Source of the DNA: Streptomyces sp. AA1529
Lineage (GTDB): Bacteria; Actinomycetota; Actinomycetes; Streptomycetales; Streptomycetaceae
Length of the DNA: 55,821 nt
Assembly (NCBI RefSeq): GCF_000280905.1
Contig: NZ_ALAP01000073.1
Span: 1 to 55,821 of the forward strand
Reading direction: 5' to 3'
The stretch's first letter is position 1. Every line of letters begins with the position of its first letter. Both the position numbers and the translations under genes were made by a program. A model generated the notes under the pieces. It saw only the letters and a list, made by a program, of their open reading frames with translations. It was not told the origin of the DNA and did no database searches. Below, one piece after another: positions 16,631 to 24,794 of this stretch.

Positions 16631-16902
16631 GCGGCGCTGTCGCCGGACGCGTACGGAGCCGGTGCGTCACCGAACAATTCGCGCTGCGCGGCCTGGACTT
16701 CTGACTCGCTCAGCGGTTCGTGCTCGGCTTCGTAGGCGGCCACGATCTCGGCGAGGCCGTCCATCGCCAGCTGGTGCCGGACCGCCGCGGTCACGTAGGC
16801 GGATACGCCGCGCTTGCCCGTGCGTGTACGCAGCGCGCCGAGGAGTTCCGAGGGCATCGAGACGGAGATGTTCTCCGTGCCGCCGGGGCGGGGTGACTTC
16901 AT
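16627..16902 (-). CDS. Ribbon-helix-helix antitoxin
   Basis: A 91-aa protein from the ATG at 16902. The N-terminal ISVSMPSELLGALRTRTGKRGVSAYVTAAVR is a ribbon-helix-helix DNA-binding segment, and the acidic C-terminus (AAYEAEHEPLSESEVQ) probably blocks the PIN toxin. No SD precedes this ATG, but TAGACT sits 7 nt upstream as a plausible -10 box, so a leaderless mRNA is likely. Probably autoregulated with its toxin. Confidence 0.78.
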   Translation of the reverse strand: MKSPRPGGTENISVSMPSELLGALRTRTGKRGVSAYVTAAVRHQLAMDGLAEIVAAYEAEHEPLSESEVQAAQRELFGDAPAPYASGDSAA

Positions 16903-16909
16903 GGGGGCC

Positions 16910-16927
16910 AGTCTAGTACAGGAACTA
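16910..16927 (-). promoter_or_regulatory. Antitoxin -10 box and overlapping operator
   Basis: On the minus strand TAGTTCCTGTACTA (16927-16914) is a near-palindrome that overlaps the -10 candidate TAGACT (16915-16910), seven bases before the antitoxin ATG. No good -35 was seen. Confidence 0.4.
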
Positions 16928-17160
16928 TTACATCGGGTGGTGTGCTGCGCAGGCCGCATCCGGCGGCGTAGTCTCGGCGCCACTGGATCTTCTTGTGCTT
17001 TGTCGCGGCTCCCGTGCTGGGATGGTGCTGGGATGCGCCCGCATTTCCGCAGGTCAGGGCCTTGTGGTGGAGTTCCGCTTCAACGTGTAGCGCACATGAA
17101 TAACTGATCGTCCGCGCGCAGCGTACTGCTGCGGTGGCCGACTCCCTGCGTGGATTCATA

Positions 17161-17873
17161 CCGGGCGGGCACGACACGGCTGTGCTCGGGACGTACACGG
17201 CGGATCTGGAGCAGTGGTCGCAGGTGCGGGCACTGGCAGACCGCCTGGCTGCGGAATCCGTGGCCGTGGAACGTCCTCATCAACAACGCTGGCGCCGCGT
17301 TCACGCGCTACGAGCAGACCACGGACGCCGTCGAGCGCAGCTACGCCTTCAACCACCACGCCCCGTTCCTGCTCACCCACGCACCGGTGGCCAACGGAGT
17401 CCGCACCCTCAGCGCCCGGATCATCAATCTGTCCACGTTCGTGGAAAGGCGGGGCAAGCTCGACACGCGTGATCCTGATGTTGCGGGCACGTCGTGGAAC
17501 GGACGTTGAGACCAACAACTCAATGTCTACGCGACCAGCAAGCTCGTCAGCCTCCTTGCTGTCCGGGAACTTGCCGAGCGTCTGCCCGACGGCATGAGCA
17601 TCTGCAACGCCAACCCTGGCATGGTCAACGGCACCTCCATCAACTCCAGCACTGGCGGCCTGATGCGGTTGACGGCGCCGCCGTTCAAGCCGTTCGCGAT
17701 CACGCTGGATGAAGGGGTGCGGACCCCGGTCCGGCTCGCCACCGCCCAGCCGGCCCCAGCCCAGCAGCGGGTTCTTCAGCAAGGGCGAGCTGGGCACCCC
17801 CTCCAGCCTGGCCCAGGACGAGGACATGGCCCGCACGGTCTATGAGAAGACCGCCGCACTGATCGGCATCGAC
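17161..17873 (+). pseudogene. Decayed short-chain dehydrogenase
   Basis: Remnants of one SDR lie in three frames: TYTADLEQWSQVRALADRLA, then NVLINNAGAAFTRYEQTTDA and the segment down to VAGTSWNGR, an in-frame TGA at 17507-17509, then LNVYATSKLVSLLAVRELAE through DEGVRTPVRLA, and finally SKGELGTPSSLAQDEDMART and YEKTAALIGI in another frame. Compared with the intact SDR at 39172 (same segment order, high identity by eye), it lacks the N-terminal TGGxxGxG cofactor motif and contains at least two frameshifts and one stop. Not functional. Confidence 0.85.
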
Positions 17874-18001
17874 TGCTGCCCATACCCCCTCTGCCGTGAC
17901 GTCACGGCCTTGACTCCTGGACACGGCACTTGCCCCGTCCGGTTGCCAACGGCGCACCGGTGCGGGCGGTGCCTGGCCGACTCCTTCGTCCGGGAGGCGG
18001 T

Positions 18002-18874
18002 TCACAGATCGCGGAGCTTGGGCAGGACCTGCTCTCCGACGCGGGCTGTCCAGTCGGCGGGGGCGGGGCCGGAGGGGTTGACCCAGACCTGTTGGACGCC
18101 GAGTTCGGCGTACTCCCGCATGGCGGCCAGGAAGGCGTCGATGTCGGCGAGGGGGTCGAAGTGCCCGATGATGGTCTTCTTGATCTCGGCGGGGTCCCGT
18201 CCCTCGGTGTCGCAGTGGCGGTTGAGGACGTCGAGCTTGTGGGCGACCTCGCCCGGGTCGAAGGCGAAGAGGTTGCAGGCGTCCGCGTAGCGGGCGACCA
18301 GGCGCAGCGTCTTCTTCTCGCCCATGCCGCCGATCACGATGGGCAGTCCCGCCTGCTGTTCAGGGGCCGGTGAGCAGATCGTTTCAGCGAGCCGGTAGTG
18401 GTGCCCGATGTACGGGCCGGTGTCGTCGCTCCACATCTGCCGGCAGATCTGGAGGGTTTCTTCCAGGCGCTCAAAGCGTTCGGGTACGGGTGGGAAGGGG
18501 ACGCCGAGGCCGTGGTGCTCGCGTTCGTACCAGGCGGCTCCGATGCCCAGCATCGCGCGGCCGCCGGAGAGTACGTCCAGGGTGCTGACGGTCTTGGCCA
18601 GGAGGCCGGGGTGGCGGTAGGTGACGCCGGTGACCAGCAGGCCCAGGGACAGGTGCCGGGTCTGGGCGGCGAGGAAGCCGAGGGTGGTGTAGCCCTCGAG
18701 CATGGGGTCGTACGCGGTGGTTCCGGGTTGTTCCATCTGGAACCAGTGGTCCATCAGCGTCAGCGCCGAGAAGCCCGCCTCGTCGGCGGCGCGGGCGGTG
18801 GCGGTCAGTACGGAAGGCAGCGCCTGGGGGCCGCCGGGGACGTCGAACCTGGTCAGATGCAGCGCAATATCCAT
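18002..18874 (-). CDS. F420-dependent LLM-class oxidoreductase
   Basis: A 290-aa luciferase-like TIM barrel. Typical features are TLMDHWFQ near residue 40, LGLLVTGVTYRHPGLLAKTVSTLD (the non-prolyl cis-peptide/cofactor region), LSGGRAMLGIGAAWYEREH, and the C-terminal GMGEKKTLRLVARYADACN. In actinobacteria this branch uses coenzyme F420 for hydride transfer. Transcribed away from the TetR gene upstream with only 10 bp between them, so the two form an operon. Confidence 0.88.
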   Translation of the reverse strand: MDIALHLTRFDVPGGPQALPSVLTATARAADEAGFSALTLMDHWFQMEQPGTTAYDPMLEGYTTLGFLAAQTRHLSLGLLVTGVTYRHPGLLAKTVSTLDVLSGGRAMLGIGAAWYEREHHGLGVPFPPVPERFERLEETLQICRQMWSDDTGPYIGHHYRLAETICSPAPEQQAGLPIVIGGMGEKKTLRLVARYADACNLFAFDPGEVAHKLDVLNRHCDTEGRDPAEIKKTIIGHFDPLADIDAFLAAMREYAELGVQQVWVNPSGPAPADWTARVGEQVLPKLRDL

Positions 18875-18884
18875 ATTCCTCGGG

Positions 18885-19475
18885 TCACTTCGCGGTCGGG
18901 TGTGAGTCGGGGGTGCTGATTCTGCGGACGGCTTCGACCAGGGCGGCCCGGTGGATGGCCAAGCGGTCGGCCGAGGTGGGGTCGGCGCCGTCGGCCGCCA
19001 GTAGGTCGGCAGGGCTGATCAGCCAGCTGGCCGCCATGCCCTGCACGAGGATGAGCAGGTCGGTCGCCGGCAGGCCGCTCGGGTGTACCGAGCCGTGCTG
19101 TCCGCCCATCGCCTGCACCTTCGAGGTGTAGACGTCGGCCGCGTCCGGGCCGGTGGCGGGGCGCTCCAGCTGGCGCCACAGGCTCAGCCGCAGTGCCTCG
19201 GGGTGGGCGAGGAGATGATCGAACATGCGGCCGGCGTAGCCGGGCAGGTCGTCCTCGGTGACCGGGACCTCGGCGATCAGCGTTCCGATGACCTGGTTCA
19301 GGACGGCGCTGAAGAGCCCCTCCTTGTTGCCGAAGTAGACGTAGATCATCCGCTTGTTCGCCGCGGCGACTTCGGAGATCCGGTCGATGCGGGCCCCTGC
19401 GAAGCCTTGCGCGGAGAACTCCTCCACGGCAGCGTCGAGGATCTTTCTGCGGGTGGCGGCGGAGTCTCGTGGCAT
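18885..19475 (-). CDS. TetR-family regulator, leaderless
   Basis: A 196-aa protein. The HTH is AGARIDRISEVAAANKRMIYVYFGNKEG (about residues 25-52) and the rest is a helical ligand domain. The ATG at 19475 has no SD; instead TTGTCA, a 17-bp spacer, TAGGGT and then 6 nt precede it, so transcription probably starts at the ATG. A palindrome AATAACCAGTTATT (19492-19505) lies in the spacer, suggesting self-repression. It is divergent from the MDR-NTF2-SDR operon, which it probably also controls. Confidence 0.87.
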   Translation of the reverse strand: MPRDSAATRRKILDAAVEEFSAQGFAGARIDRISEVAAANKRMIYVYFGNKEGLFSAVLNQVIGTLIAEVPVTEDDLPGYAGRMFDHLLAHPEALRLSLWRQLERPATGPDAADVYTSKVQAMGGQHGSVHPSGLPATDLLILVQGMAASWLISPADLLAADGADPTSADRLAIHRAALVEAVRRISTPDSHPTAK

Positions 19476-19481
19476 GACCCC

Positions 19482-19510
19482 ACCCTAAGTAAATAACCAG
19501 TTATTGACAA
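19482..19510 (-). promoter_or_regulatory. Leaderless TetR promoter with embedded operator
   Basis: Minus strand: -35 TTGTCA (19510-19505), 17-bp spacer, -10 TAGGGT (19487-19482), then six bases to the ATG. The spacer holds the palindrome AATAACCAGTTATT (19492-19505). On the plus strand a TTGACA at 19504-19509 could be the -35 of the divergent operon, so one bound repressor would cover both promoters. Confidence 0.65.
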
Positions 19511-19570
19511 TCTCCCCGATCAGGTGTCTGGTAGTAACCAACCTTTTAGTTATCTCCGAAGGGAAGCAAG

Positions 19571-20581
19571 ATGAAGCGCTGGATACTCCCGGCAGACGTG
19601 ACCGATGCGGCCAAGCTGGTGCTCGACGAGGCCCCCGTGCCGGTGCCGGGGCCCGGCGAGGTGCGGATCCGCGTCCGGGCGATCTCGATGAACTTCCGCG
19701 ACCAGTTGGTTCTGAAGGGCCCGTTCGGGCGGCTGCCGGGCCGCGACCTGGTCCCGCTCTCGGACGTCGCCGGTGAGATCGATGCCGTCGGCCCGCAGAC
19801 CGAGCAGTGGCGTGTGGGCGACCGGGTCACCAACCTGCACGTGCTCGGTTGGAGCGACGGCCGTCCGCCTGCCGCGATGGGTCTGGGTCTGGGCGCGCTG
19901 GAGGAGGACGGGGTGCTTGCCGAGTACGTCGTCCTGTCTGCCGAACGCGTCATGAAGGCACCGGGAAACCTCGACCACGCCGAGGCTGCCACCCTGCCTG
20001 TGGCAGCGCTGACCGCCTGGAACGCCCTGTTCGGCGACCACCCGATCACCGCGGACAGCACCGCCCTGATCATCGGCAGCGGCGGCGTGTCGCTGTTCGC
20101 CCTGCAACTCGCCCGTGCCGCCGGCGCCCGCGTCTACGCGACCGTGCGTGACGACGCGAAGGGCGAGGCGCTGGTCAGGCTCGGTGTCGACGGCTTTGTG
20201 GACAGCGTCACCGAACCCCAGTGGGGCCAGGCGGTGTTCGCGCTGTCCGGCGGCGTGGACAAGGTGGTCGACATCGTCGGCGTATCGATCATGCCCCAGG
20301 CCCTGGCGGCGCTCGCACCGGGCGGCGAGGTCGCCACCCTCGGGCTGTTCGACGTCGCAGGCGAGCCGCTGGACGGGTACGCCCTGCTCGGCAAGCAAGC
20401 GCGCGTCCGTGGTGTCGCGGTCGGCAGCCGGGCCATGCACCACGACCTCGTGCACTTCATCGAGACCCACGACATCCACCCGGTGATCGACCGGCGGATC
20501 GACTTCCTCGACGCCCCCATCGCCTACCCCACTCAGACCTCCGCCGGACTGTTCGGCAAAGTCGTCATCGAACTCAGCTGA
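19571..20581 (+). CDS. Zinc-independent MDR oxidoreductase (quinone reductase-like)
   Basis: A 336-aa medium-chain reductase. It has the GroES-like N-domain (PVPVPGPGEVRIRVRAISMNFRDQLV) and the NADPH motif IIGSGGVSLFALQLARAAGARV, but no catalytic-zinc Cys and GHE motif and no structural cysteine lobe. It should therefore act as an NADPH-dependent reductase of enones or quinones. An SD (GAAGGGAAG) lies 6 nt before the ATG. It is the first gene of a three-gene operon. Confidence 0.88.
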   Translation: MKRWILPADVTDAAKLVLDEAPVPVPGPGEVRIRVRAISMNFRDQLVLKGPFGRLPGRDLVPLSDVAGEIDAVGPQTEQWRVGDRVTNLHVLGWSDGRPPAAMGLGLGALEEDGVLAEYVVLSAERVMKAPGNLDHAEAATLPVAALTAWNALFGDHPITADSTALIIGSGGVSLFALQLARAAGARVYATVRDDAKGEALVRLGVDGFVDSVTEPQWGQAVFALSGGVDKVVDIVGVSIMPQALAALAPGGEVATLGLFDVAGEPLDGYALLGKQARVRGVAVGSRAMHHDLVHFIETHDIHPVIDRRIDFLDAPIAYPTQTSAGLFGKVVIELS

Positions 20582-20619
20582 CCCGGCCGAACACCGGCGC
20601 GGCAGAACAGAAGCCTTTC

Positions 20620-21024
20620 ATGGCCAACTTCGACAAGGTGCGCATCAACCAGCTCAGCGACCAGGGACTCGCCTGGTTCGCCGAGGTGCTGCGGGTCATC
20701 GAGACCCTGGACGTCGACGCGTACGTCGCTTTGATGGCACCGGACATACGCCTCGTCATGGACAACGGCGCCCTCACTCTCGAGGGCCACGACGCCGTGC
20801 GCACGGCTCTCGCGCAGGGATGGCAGCAACTCACCGGCATCGTCCACGACGAACTGAACCTCTACGGCACCGATCACCAGTTCGTTCACGAGGCCACCAA
20901 CACCTTCACCTTCGCGGACGGCACGAACACCACCGTGGCCTCCACCGTCTGGATCGACCGCGACGAACACGGCCGACTCGCCGGCGCGCGCATCTACAAC
21001 GCCCCCCAAGCCCTACGGGCCTGA
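20620..21024 (+). CDS. NTF2/SnoaL-like small protein
   Basis: A 134-aa alpha+beta barrel protein from the ATG at 20620. The sequence (FAEVLRVIETLDVDAYVALMAPDIRLVMDNG, later TFADGTNTTVASTVWIDRDEHGRLAGARIY) has the layout of the nuclear transport factor 2 superfamily, which includes SnoaL cyclases, ketosteroid isomerases and hydrolases, but no family-specific catalytic residues can be assigned. It lies 38 bp after the MDR gene and 101 bp before the SDR. Confidence 0.78.
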   Translation: MANFDKVRINQLSDQGLAWFAEVLRVIETLDVDAYVALMAPDIRLVMDNGALTLEGHDAVRTALAQGWQQLTGIVHDELNLYGTDHQFVHEATNTFTFADGTNTTVASTVWIDRDEHGRLAGARIYNAPQALRA

Positions 21025-21125
21025 CCCGACGCCGTGGGTGGCAGCCGCCCGCAACCGGCTGCCACCCACCGGCCCGCGGCAGTTCAACCCCGTTCACCAC
21101 ACACCTGACTGCAGGAGCATTGGAC

Positions 21126-21875
21126 ATGACCAAGCTCAACGGACGGGTCGCCGTCGTCACCGGGGCCAGCAAGGGCATCGGTGCGGGCATCGCGACCCGG
21201 CTGGCGTCCGACGGAGCGGCAGTGGCGGTCAACTACGCCCACGACGCCACAGCCGCCGACACGGTCGTCGACAAGATCCGCAAGGGCGGCGGCCGTGCCG
21301 TCGCCGTCCAGGCGGACGTCGCCCAGCCCGACGACGTCTTCGCCCTTTTCGCCACCACCCGTGACGCGTTCGGCCCAGTCGACATCCTCGTCAACAACGC
21401 GGGGGTCTTCCGCTTCGGACCGCTGGAGTCGATCACCGTGGCTGAGTTCCACCGCCACTTCGACACCAACGTCCTGGGCACCCTGCTCGCCACCCAGGAA
21501 TTCGCCAGCCAGCGCGAGGCCGACGGCGGCAGCGTCATCAACATCACCAGTGTCGGCGTGTCCTCCGCCCAGCCCAACGCCTCCCTGTACACCGCCACCA
21601 AGACCTCCCTGCTCGGCCTCACCCGCACCCTCAGCATCGAACTCGCACCCCGACGCATCCGCGTCAACGCCGTCGCCGCCGGCCTCGCCGACACCGAAGG
21701 CGTCCGGGCCACCGGCCTGATCGGCACCGACGCCGAACACGCGCTCGTCACCCGGATCCCACTCGGACGCATAGGCGTCCCCGAGGACATCGGCCCCGTC
21801 GCAGCCTTCCTCGCCTCCGAAGACGCCCGATGGATCACCGGCGACACACTCTTCCCCACCGGCGGCCAGTACTAG
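21126..21875 (+). CDS. Short-chain dehydrogenase/reductase
   Basis: A 249-aa classical SDR from the ATG at 21126. The cofactor motif is TGASKGIG, NNAG is present, and the catalytic Ser (NITSVGVSS) and YTATK (Tyr-x-x-x-Lys) follow. The end WITGDTLFPTGGQY is a complete SDR C-terminus. The TAG stop merges with the first base of an IS5-like end sequence (GGCCGTGTCTGAAAATTGG), so the insertion point lies exactly at the stop. NADPH-dependent reductase of an unknown keto substrate. Third gene of the TetR-controlled operon. Confidence 0.9.
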   Translation: MTKLNGRVAVVTGASKGIGAGIATRLASDGAAVAVNYAHDATAADTVVDKIRKGGGRAVAVQADVAQPDDVFALFATTRDAFGPVDILVNNAGVFRFGPLESITVAEFHRHFDTNVLGTLLATQEFASQREADGGSVINITSVGVSSAQPNASLYTATKTSLLGLTRTLSIELAPRRIRVNAVAAGLADTEGVRATGLIGTDAEHALVTRIPLGRIGVPEDIGPVAAFLASEDARWITGDTLFPTGGQY

Positions 21876-22090
21876 GCCGTGTCTGAAAATTGGTCTTGTG
21901 GAGGGTCGTGGTGAGTTGACGGATGCGGCGTGGGAGCGGATTGCCCCGCTGTGGCCTGGTGTGACTCCGCTGACCCGCGCTGAACGTGAGGGCCGGCTGC
22001 AGGGAGTGGAAGCGCATATCGCGTTGCTTGAGGCGGTTGAGGGCGCTTCGCCGACGGCGATCGGAGGGCTTTGGAACGGTTGGAATTCCA
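21876..22090. mobile_element. IS5-like element remnants
   Basis: The sequence after the SDR stop begins with GGCCGTGTCTGAAAATTGG, a typical terminal sequence of Streptomyces IS5-group elements. A GTG at 21898 starts RGELTDAAWERIAPLWPG, the usual N-terminus of these transposases, which is lost after about 20 residues. On the opposite strand near 22035-22080, KPSDRRRRSALNRLKQ resembles a transposase C-terminus. Both ends of an element seem to be present without its middle. The second match is weaker. Confidence 0.55.
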
Positions 22091-22223
22091 ATGCCCACGA
22101 GCGGTGGGGTGGGATTGTGTATTACAAGGCTGATCCTTCCTGCGGCAGGCGCGGCCAGTGGCCCAAGAAGACCGGTGTTGGTGCGTTGCGGATGAGGTGA
22201 GCGACGGTGGCCGCCCGGAGACG

Positions 22224-22685
22224 TCACCACTGTCCCGGAGCGGTTCCGGATCCGCTCGCGATGGCAGAGCGCCAGACGGAGCTGTCGACATAGTGGTTGT
22301 CGAACCGCTCCGCCGATTCGGCGATCTCCTTCTCGTCCGACTCGCCGCGCATCACCCGGCCGAGCAGACGCAGGTAGTCGAACCGGCCCATGCCCGGCGT
22401 GAAGACGAGCAGGACGTCGGCTTCACAGCCGGGTGCTGCGGCGAAGGCGTGCGGGGCGTGCGGCGGCACTGCCAGGAAGTCACCCGTCTCCAGAACGGTC
22501 ACCTCCTCGTCCACCAGCACCTGCAGGGATCCACTGATGACGAAGAACAGCTCCGTCGCCTTGGTGTGGAAGTGCGCGGGTGCCCCCACGGCTCCCTTGG
22601 CGAAAGTGGACGGGTAGCTGGTGCGCAGGAAGGTGGAGGTGAGTGACCAAGAGCGCGGGCTCCACCCACAACCTGCCTGCTCCAA
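22224..22685 (-). CDS. Cupin-domain protein, start uncertain
   Basis: A cupin beta-barrel protein of up to 153 aa. The first cupin motif is GAPAHFHTKATELFFVISG (two His and Glu as metal ligands) and the second is PPHAPHAF. The C-terminal tail (FDYLRLLGRVMRGE to RFDNHYVDSSVW) is that of small monodomain cupins. The only in-frame start is a TTG at 22685 without a clear SD, and the N-terminus looks shorter than usual for the family, so the gene may be 5' truncated. It lies downstream of the zinc-ribbon gene on the same strand. Confidence 0.65.
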   Translation of the reverse strand: MEQAGCGWSPRSWSLTSTFLRTSYPSTFAKGAVGAPAHFHTKATELFFVISGSLQVLVDEEVTVLETGDFLAVPPHAPHAFAAAPGCEADVLLVFTPGMGRFDYLRLLGRVMRGESDEKEIAESAERFDNHYVDSSVWRSAIASGSGTAPGQW

Positions 22686-22739
22686 AGCTGAATCATCAGA
22701 CCCTCCGACGGTATGCGTCCGTAGGTCCGGCAGGGATGC

Positions 22740-22994
22740 TCAGGGCTGTTCCTCCGGGGCGCTGAGCCGGACCTGGTTGCTGTCGGCGAACAGTTCCAGG
22801 CGTGAGCAGCCGGCGCACTGGAGACCGAGGGCGGAGGCGTTCGCCCAGTCCAGGTTCAGCAGGCTCATCCCGGCGGTGTTGAGCTGCACCTCCCGGTTCC
22901 AGAACAGTGTGCCCCGGCACAGTGCGCAGGACAGGTCGTGCGGTCCGACCCGCGCCAGCCACGGCCCTTTGTGGCGGCGTCCTCGGCCTGCCAT
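22740..22994 (-). CDS. Small zinc-ribbon protein
   Basis: An 84-aa protein from the ATG at 22994. Two CxxC pairs (LSCALCRGTLF near residue 22 and LQCAGCSRLELF near residue 63) predict one bound zinc. The middle (REVQLNTAGMSLLNLDWANASA) is hydrophobic and neutral. No enzyme motif is present; it is probably a nucleic-acid or protein-binding ribbon. It lies 79 bp downstream of the exporter permease and may be co-transcribed. Confidence 0.7.
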   Translation of the reverse strand: MAGRGRRHKGPWLARVGPHDLSCALCRGTLFWNREVQLNTAGMSLLNLDWANASALGLQCAGCSRLELFADSNQVRLSAPEEQP

Positions 22995-23073
22995 GTCGAC
23001 CACCTCGTTTCTCTTCCAGGTCGCTGCGGATTCTCTGTCGCGTCTTCGACGGGCGAACGGGCCGTTCGCCCGG

Positions 23074-23862
23074 TCATTCGGGCCGCGGGTCCCAGCGGAA
23101 GCGGCGGACGGCCACGACCGCTCCGGCAGCACCCCAGATCAGCAGCGTGAGGAGGTGCTGCCAGGCGAAGCCGCCGTCCTGCACCGCCCGGAGCAGGGCC
23201 TCGTTGAACGGCCGGACCGGCAGCAGCGCCGTGACGTTCTCCACGATCTCGTTGTGGATGGGCATGTAGGTGCCGGACATGAACACGAGCGGGAAGAGGA
23301 TGAACTGCACGACAGCGGGAGCGGCCTCCGCGTTCCTGACCAGTGAGGCGACCGCGACCCCCAGTGCGCAGAAGGCGGAGGCGCCCAGTACGAGCGCGAC
23401 GGTGAGGGGCAGCCAGGCTGTGGCGTCCGGTATCGGCACGCTGTAGAGGCGGCCGACGCCGACGATGAGCAGGACATCGACGATGCTCACCATCACGCAG
23501 TGGGCCAGCAGGCCGACGAAGTACATCCACGGGGGCAGCGGGGTGGCCCGGACTCTTTTGAGTACCCCGTTCTGGCGCCGCGTCGACAGGACGATGGCCA
23601 ACTGGCTGTAGCAGGAGCCCAGCACGGACATGGCGGCGAGGGTCGTCACGTAGTACTGGAGGGCCGAGAGGCCGCCGAAGTACGGGCTGGCGGCGACATC
23701 GTCGAACATCATGCCGAAGACCGCGATGACCACCACCGGCAGGACGAAGGTGAAGAACGCGCTCTGCGGGTTGCGCCAGAAGGACAGTTGCTCGTAGCGG
23801 ATCTGGTGCAGGACCACTGTGAGGTCGCGGCGGGGTCCGTGCTGGACGGCGAGAGTGCTCAC
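23074..23862 (-). CDS. ABC-2 type exporter permease (DrrB-like)
   Basis: A 262-aa membrane protein from a GTG at 23862, preceded by GAGGAG and overlapping the ATPase stop by 4 nt (GTGA). About six membrane segments are visible, starting with FFTFVLPVVVIAVFGMMF and ending with HLLTLLIWGAAGAVVAV. The central ABC-2 motif region LSTRRQNGVLKRVRATPLPPWMYF is present. DrrB-type permeases export drugs, antibiotics or lipids. Partner of the ATPase at 23859. Confidence 0.9.
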   Translation of the reverse strand: MSTLAVQHGPRRDLTVVLHQIRYEQLSFWRNPQSAFFTFVLPVVVIAVFGMMFDDVAASPYFGGLSALQYYVTTLAAMSVLGSCYSQLAIVLSTRRQNGVLKRVRATPLPPWMYFVGLLAHCVMVSIVDVLLIVGVGRLYSVPIPDATAWLPLTVALVLGASAFCALGVAVASLVRNAEAAPAVVQFILFPLVFMSGTYMPIHNEIVENVTALLPVRPFNEALLRAVQDGGFAWQHLLTLLIWGAAGAVVAVRRFRWDPRPE

Positions 23863-24794
23863 GGTGAAGGTCTCCTCATCGCGGGTTGCGGGGTGCCGCG
23901 GTTGGTCAGGCCGAGGTAGATGTCCTCCAGGCTCGGCCGGTCGATCGAGAGCTGCTCCAGGACCGTGCGCCGGCGCAGCGCCCAGTCGGTGAGCTGGTGC
24001 AGGGTCGCGGTCGGTTCGTCGGTCTCGGCGGTGACCCGTCCCGCGCCGTCCGGCACCGTGCGCACCGGAAGGTCGGCCGCGGTGCAGCCGACGGGCAGGG
24101 CGAAGCCGATGCGCACCCGTGCCGTGTCGCGTCCGCCGAGGCTTTCCGGGGTTCCCTCGCACACGATCCGGCCGGCGGAGAGGATCGCCACGCGGTCGGC
24201 CAACTCCTGTGCCTCCTCCATGTGGTGCGTGGTGAGCAGGACGGTGGTGCCGGCCTCGCGGAGGTTGCGGACGACCTGCCACGCGCTGCGGCGTGCGCTC
24301 GGGTCGAATCCGGTCGTCGGCTCGTCGAGAAAGAGCAGGCCGGGGTTGCCGATCATGCCGAGGGCCAGGTCCAGCCGGCGTTTCTGGCCGCCGGAGAGTG
24401 AGCGCACTTTGCGCCGCTCCAGCCCGGAGAGGTCGACGAGCGCGATCAGTTCGCCGATGTCGCGCGGGTTCCGGTAGTAGCCGGCGCTGCGGGCGAGCGT
24501 CTCGCGGACCGTCAGATACGGCTCGACCGCGATGTCCTGCAGCACCAGGCCGATCCGTTCGCGCAGTTCCCTGGCGCGGGACCGGTCGCCGGGGTCGATG
24601 CCGAGCACTTCCGCGTGCCCGTCGTCCCGGGTGCGGAACCCCTCCAGGATTTCCAGGGTGGTGGACTTGCCGGCGCCGTTCGGCCCGAGCAGCGCGAAGA
24701 TCTGCCCGCGCCCGACGGTGAAGCTCAGCCCCGCCACGGCCTCCACAGCGCCGTAGCTCTTGCGCAGTCCTTCCACGACGACCGCGTCGGACAT
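23859..24794 (-). CDS. ABC exporter ATPase (DrrA-like)
   Basis: A 311-aa ATPase from the ATG at 24794. Walker A GPNGAGKST is at residues 37-45, the signature LSGGQKRRLDLALG and Walker B LLFLDEPTTGFDP follow, and the C-terminal DrrA extension (RPSLEDIYLGLT) is typical. Powers the ABC-2 permease encoded just downstream. Substrate unknown; drug or lipid export is usual for this family. Confidence 0.93.
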   Translation of the reverse strand: MSDAVVVEGLRKSYGAVEAVAGLSFTVGRGQIFALLGPNGAGKSTTLEILEGFRTRDDGHAEVLGIDPGDRSRARELRERIGLVLQDIAVEPYLTVRETLARSAGYYRNPRDIGELIALVDLSGLERRKVRSLSGGQKRRLDLALGMIGNPGLLFLDEPTTGFDPSARRSAWQVVRNLREAGTTVLLTTHHMEEAQELADRVAILSAGRIVCEGTPESLGGRDTARVRIGFALPVGCTAADLPVRTVPDGAGRVTAETDEPTATLHQLTDWALRRRTVLEQLSIDRPSLEDIYLGLTNRGTPQPAMRRPSP

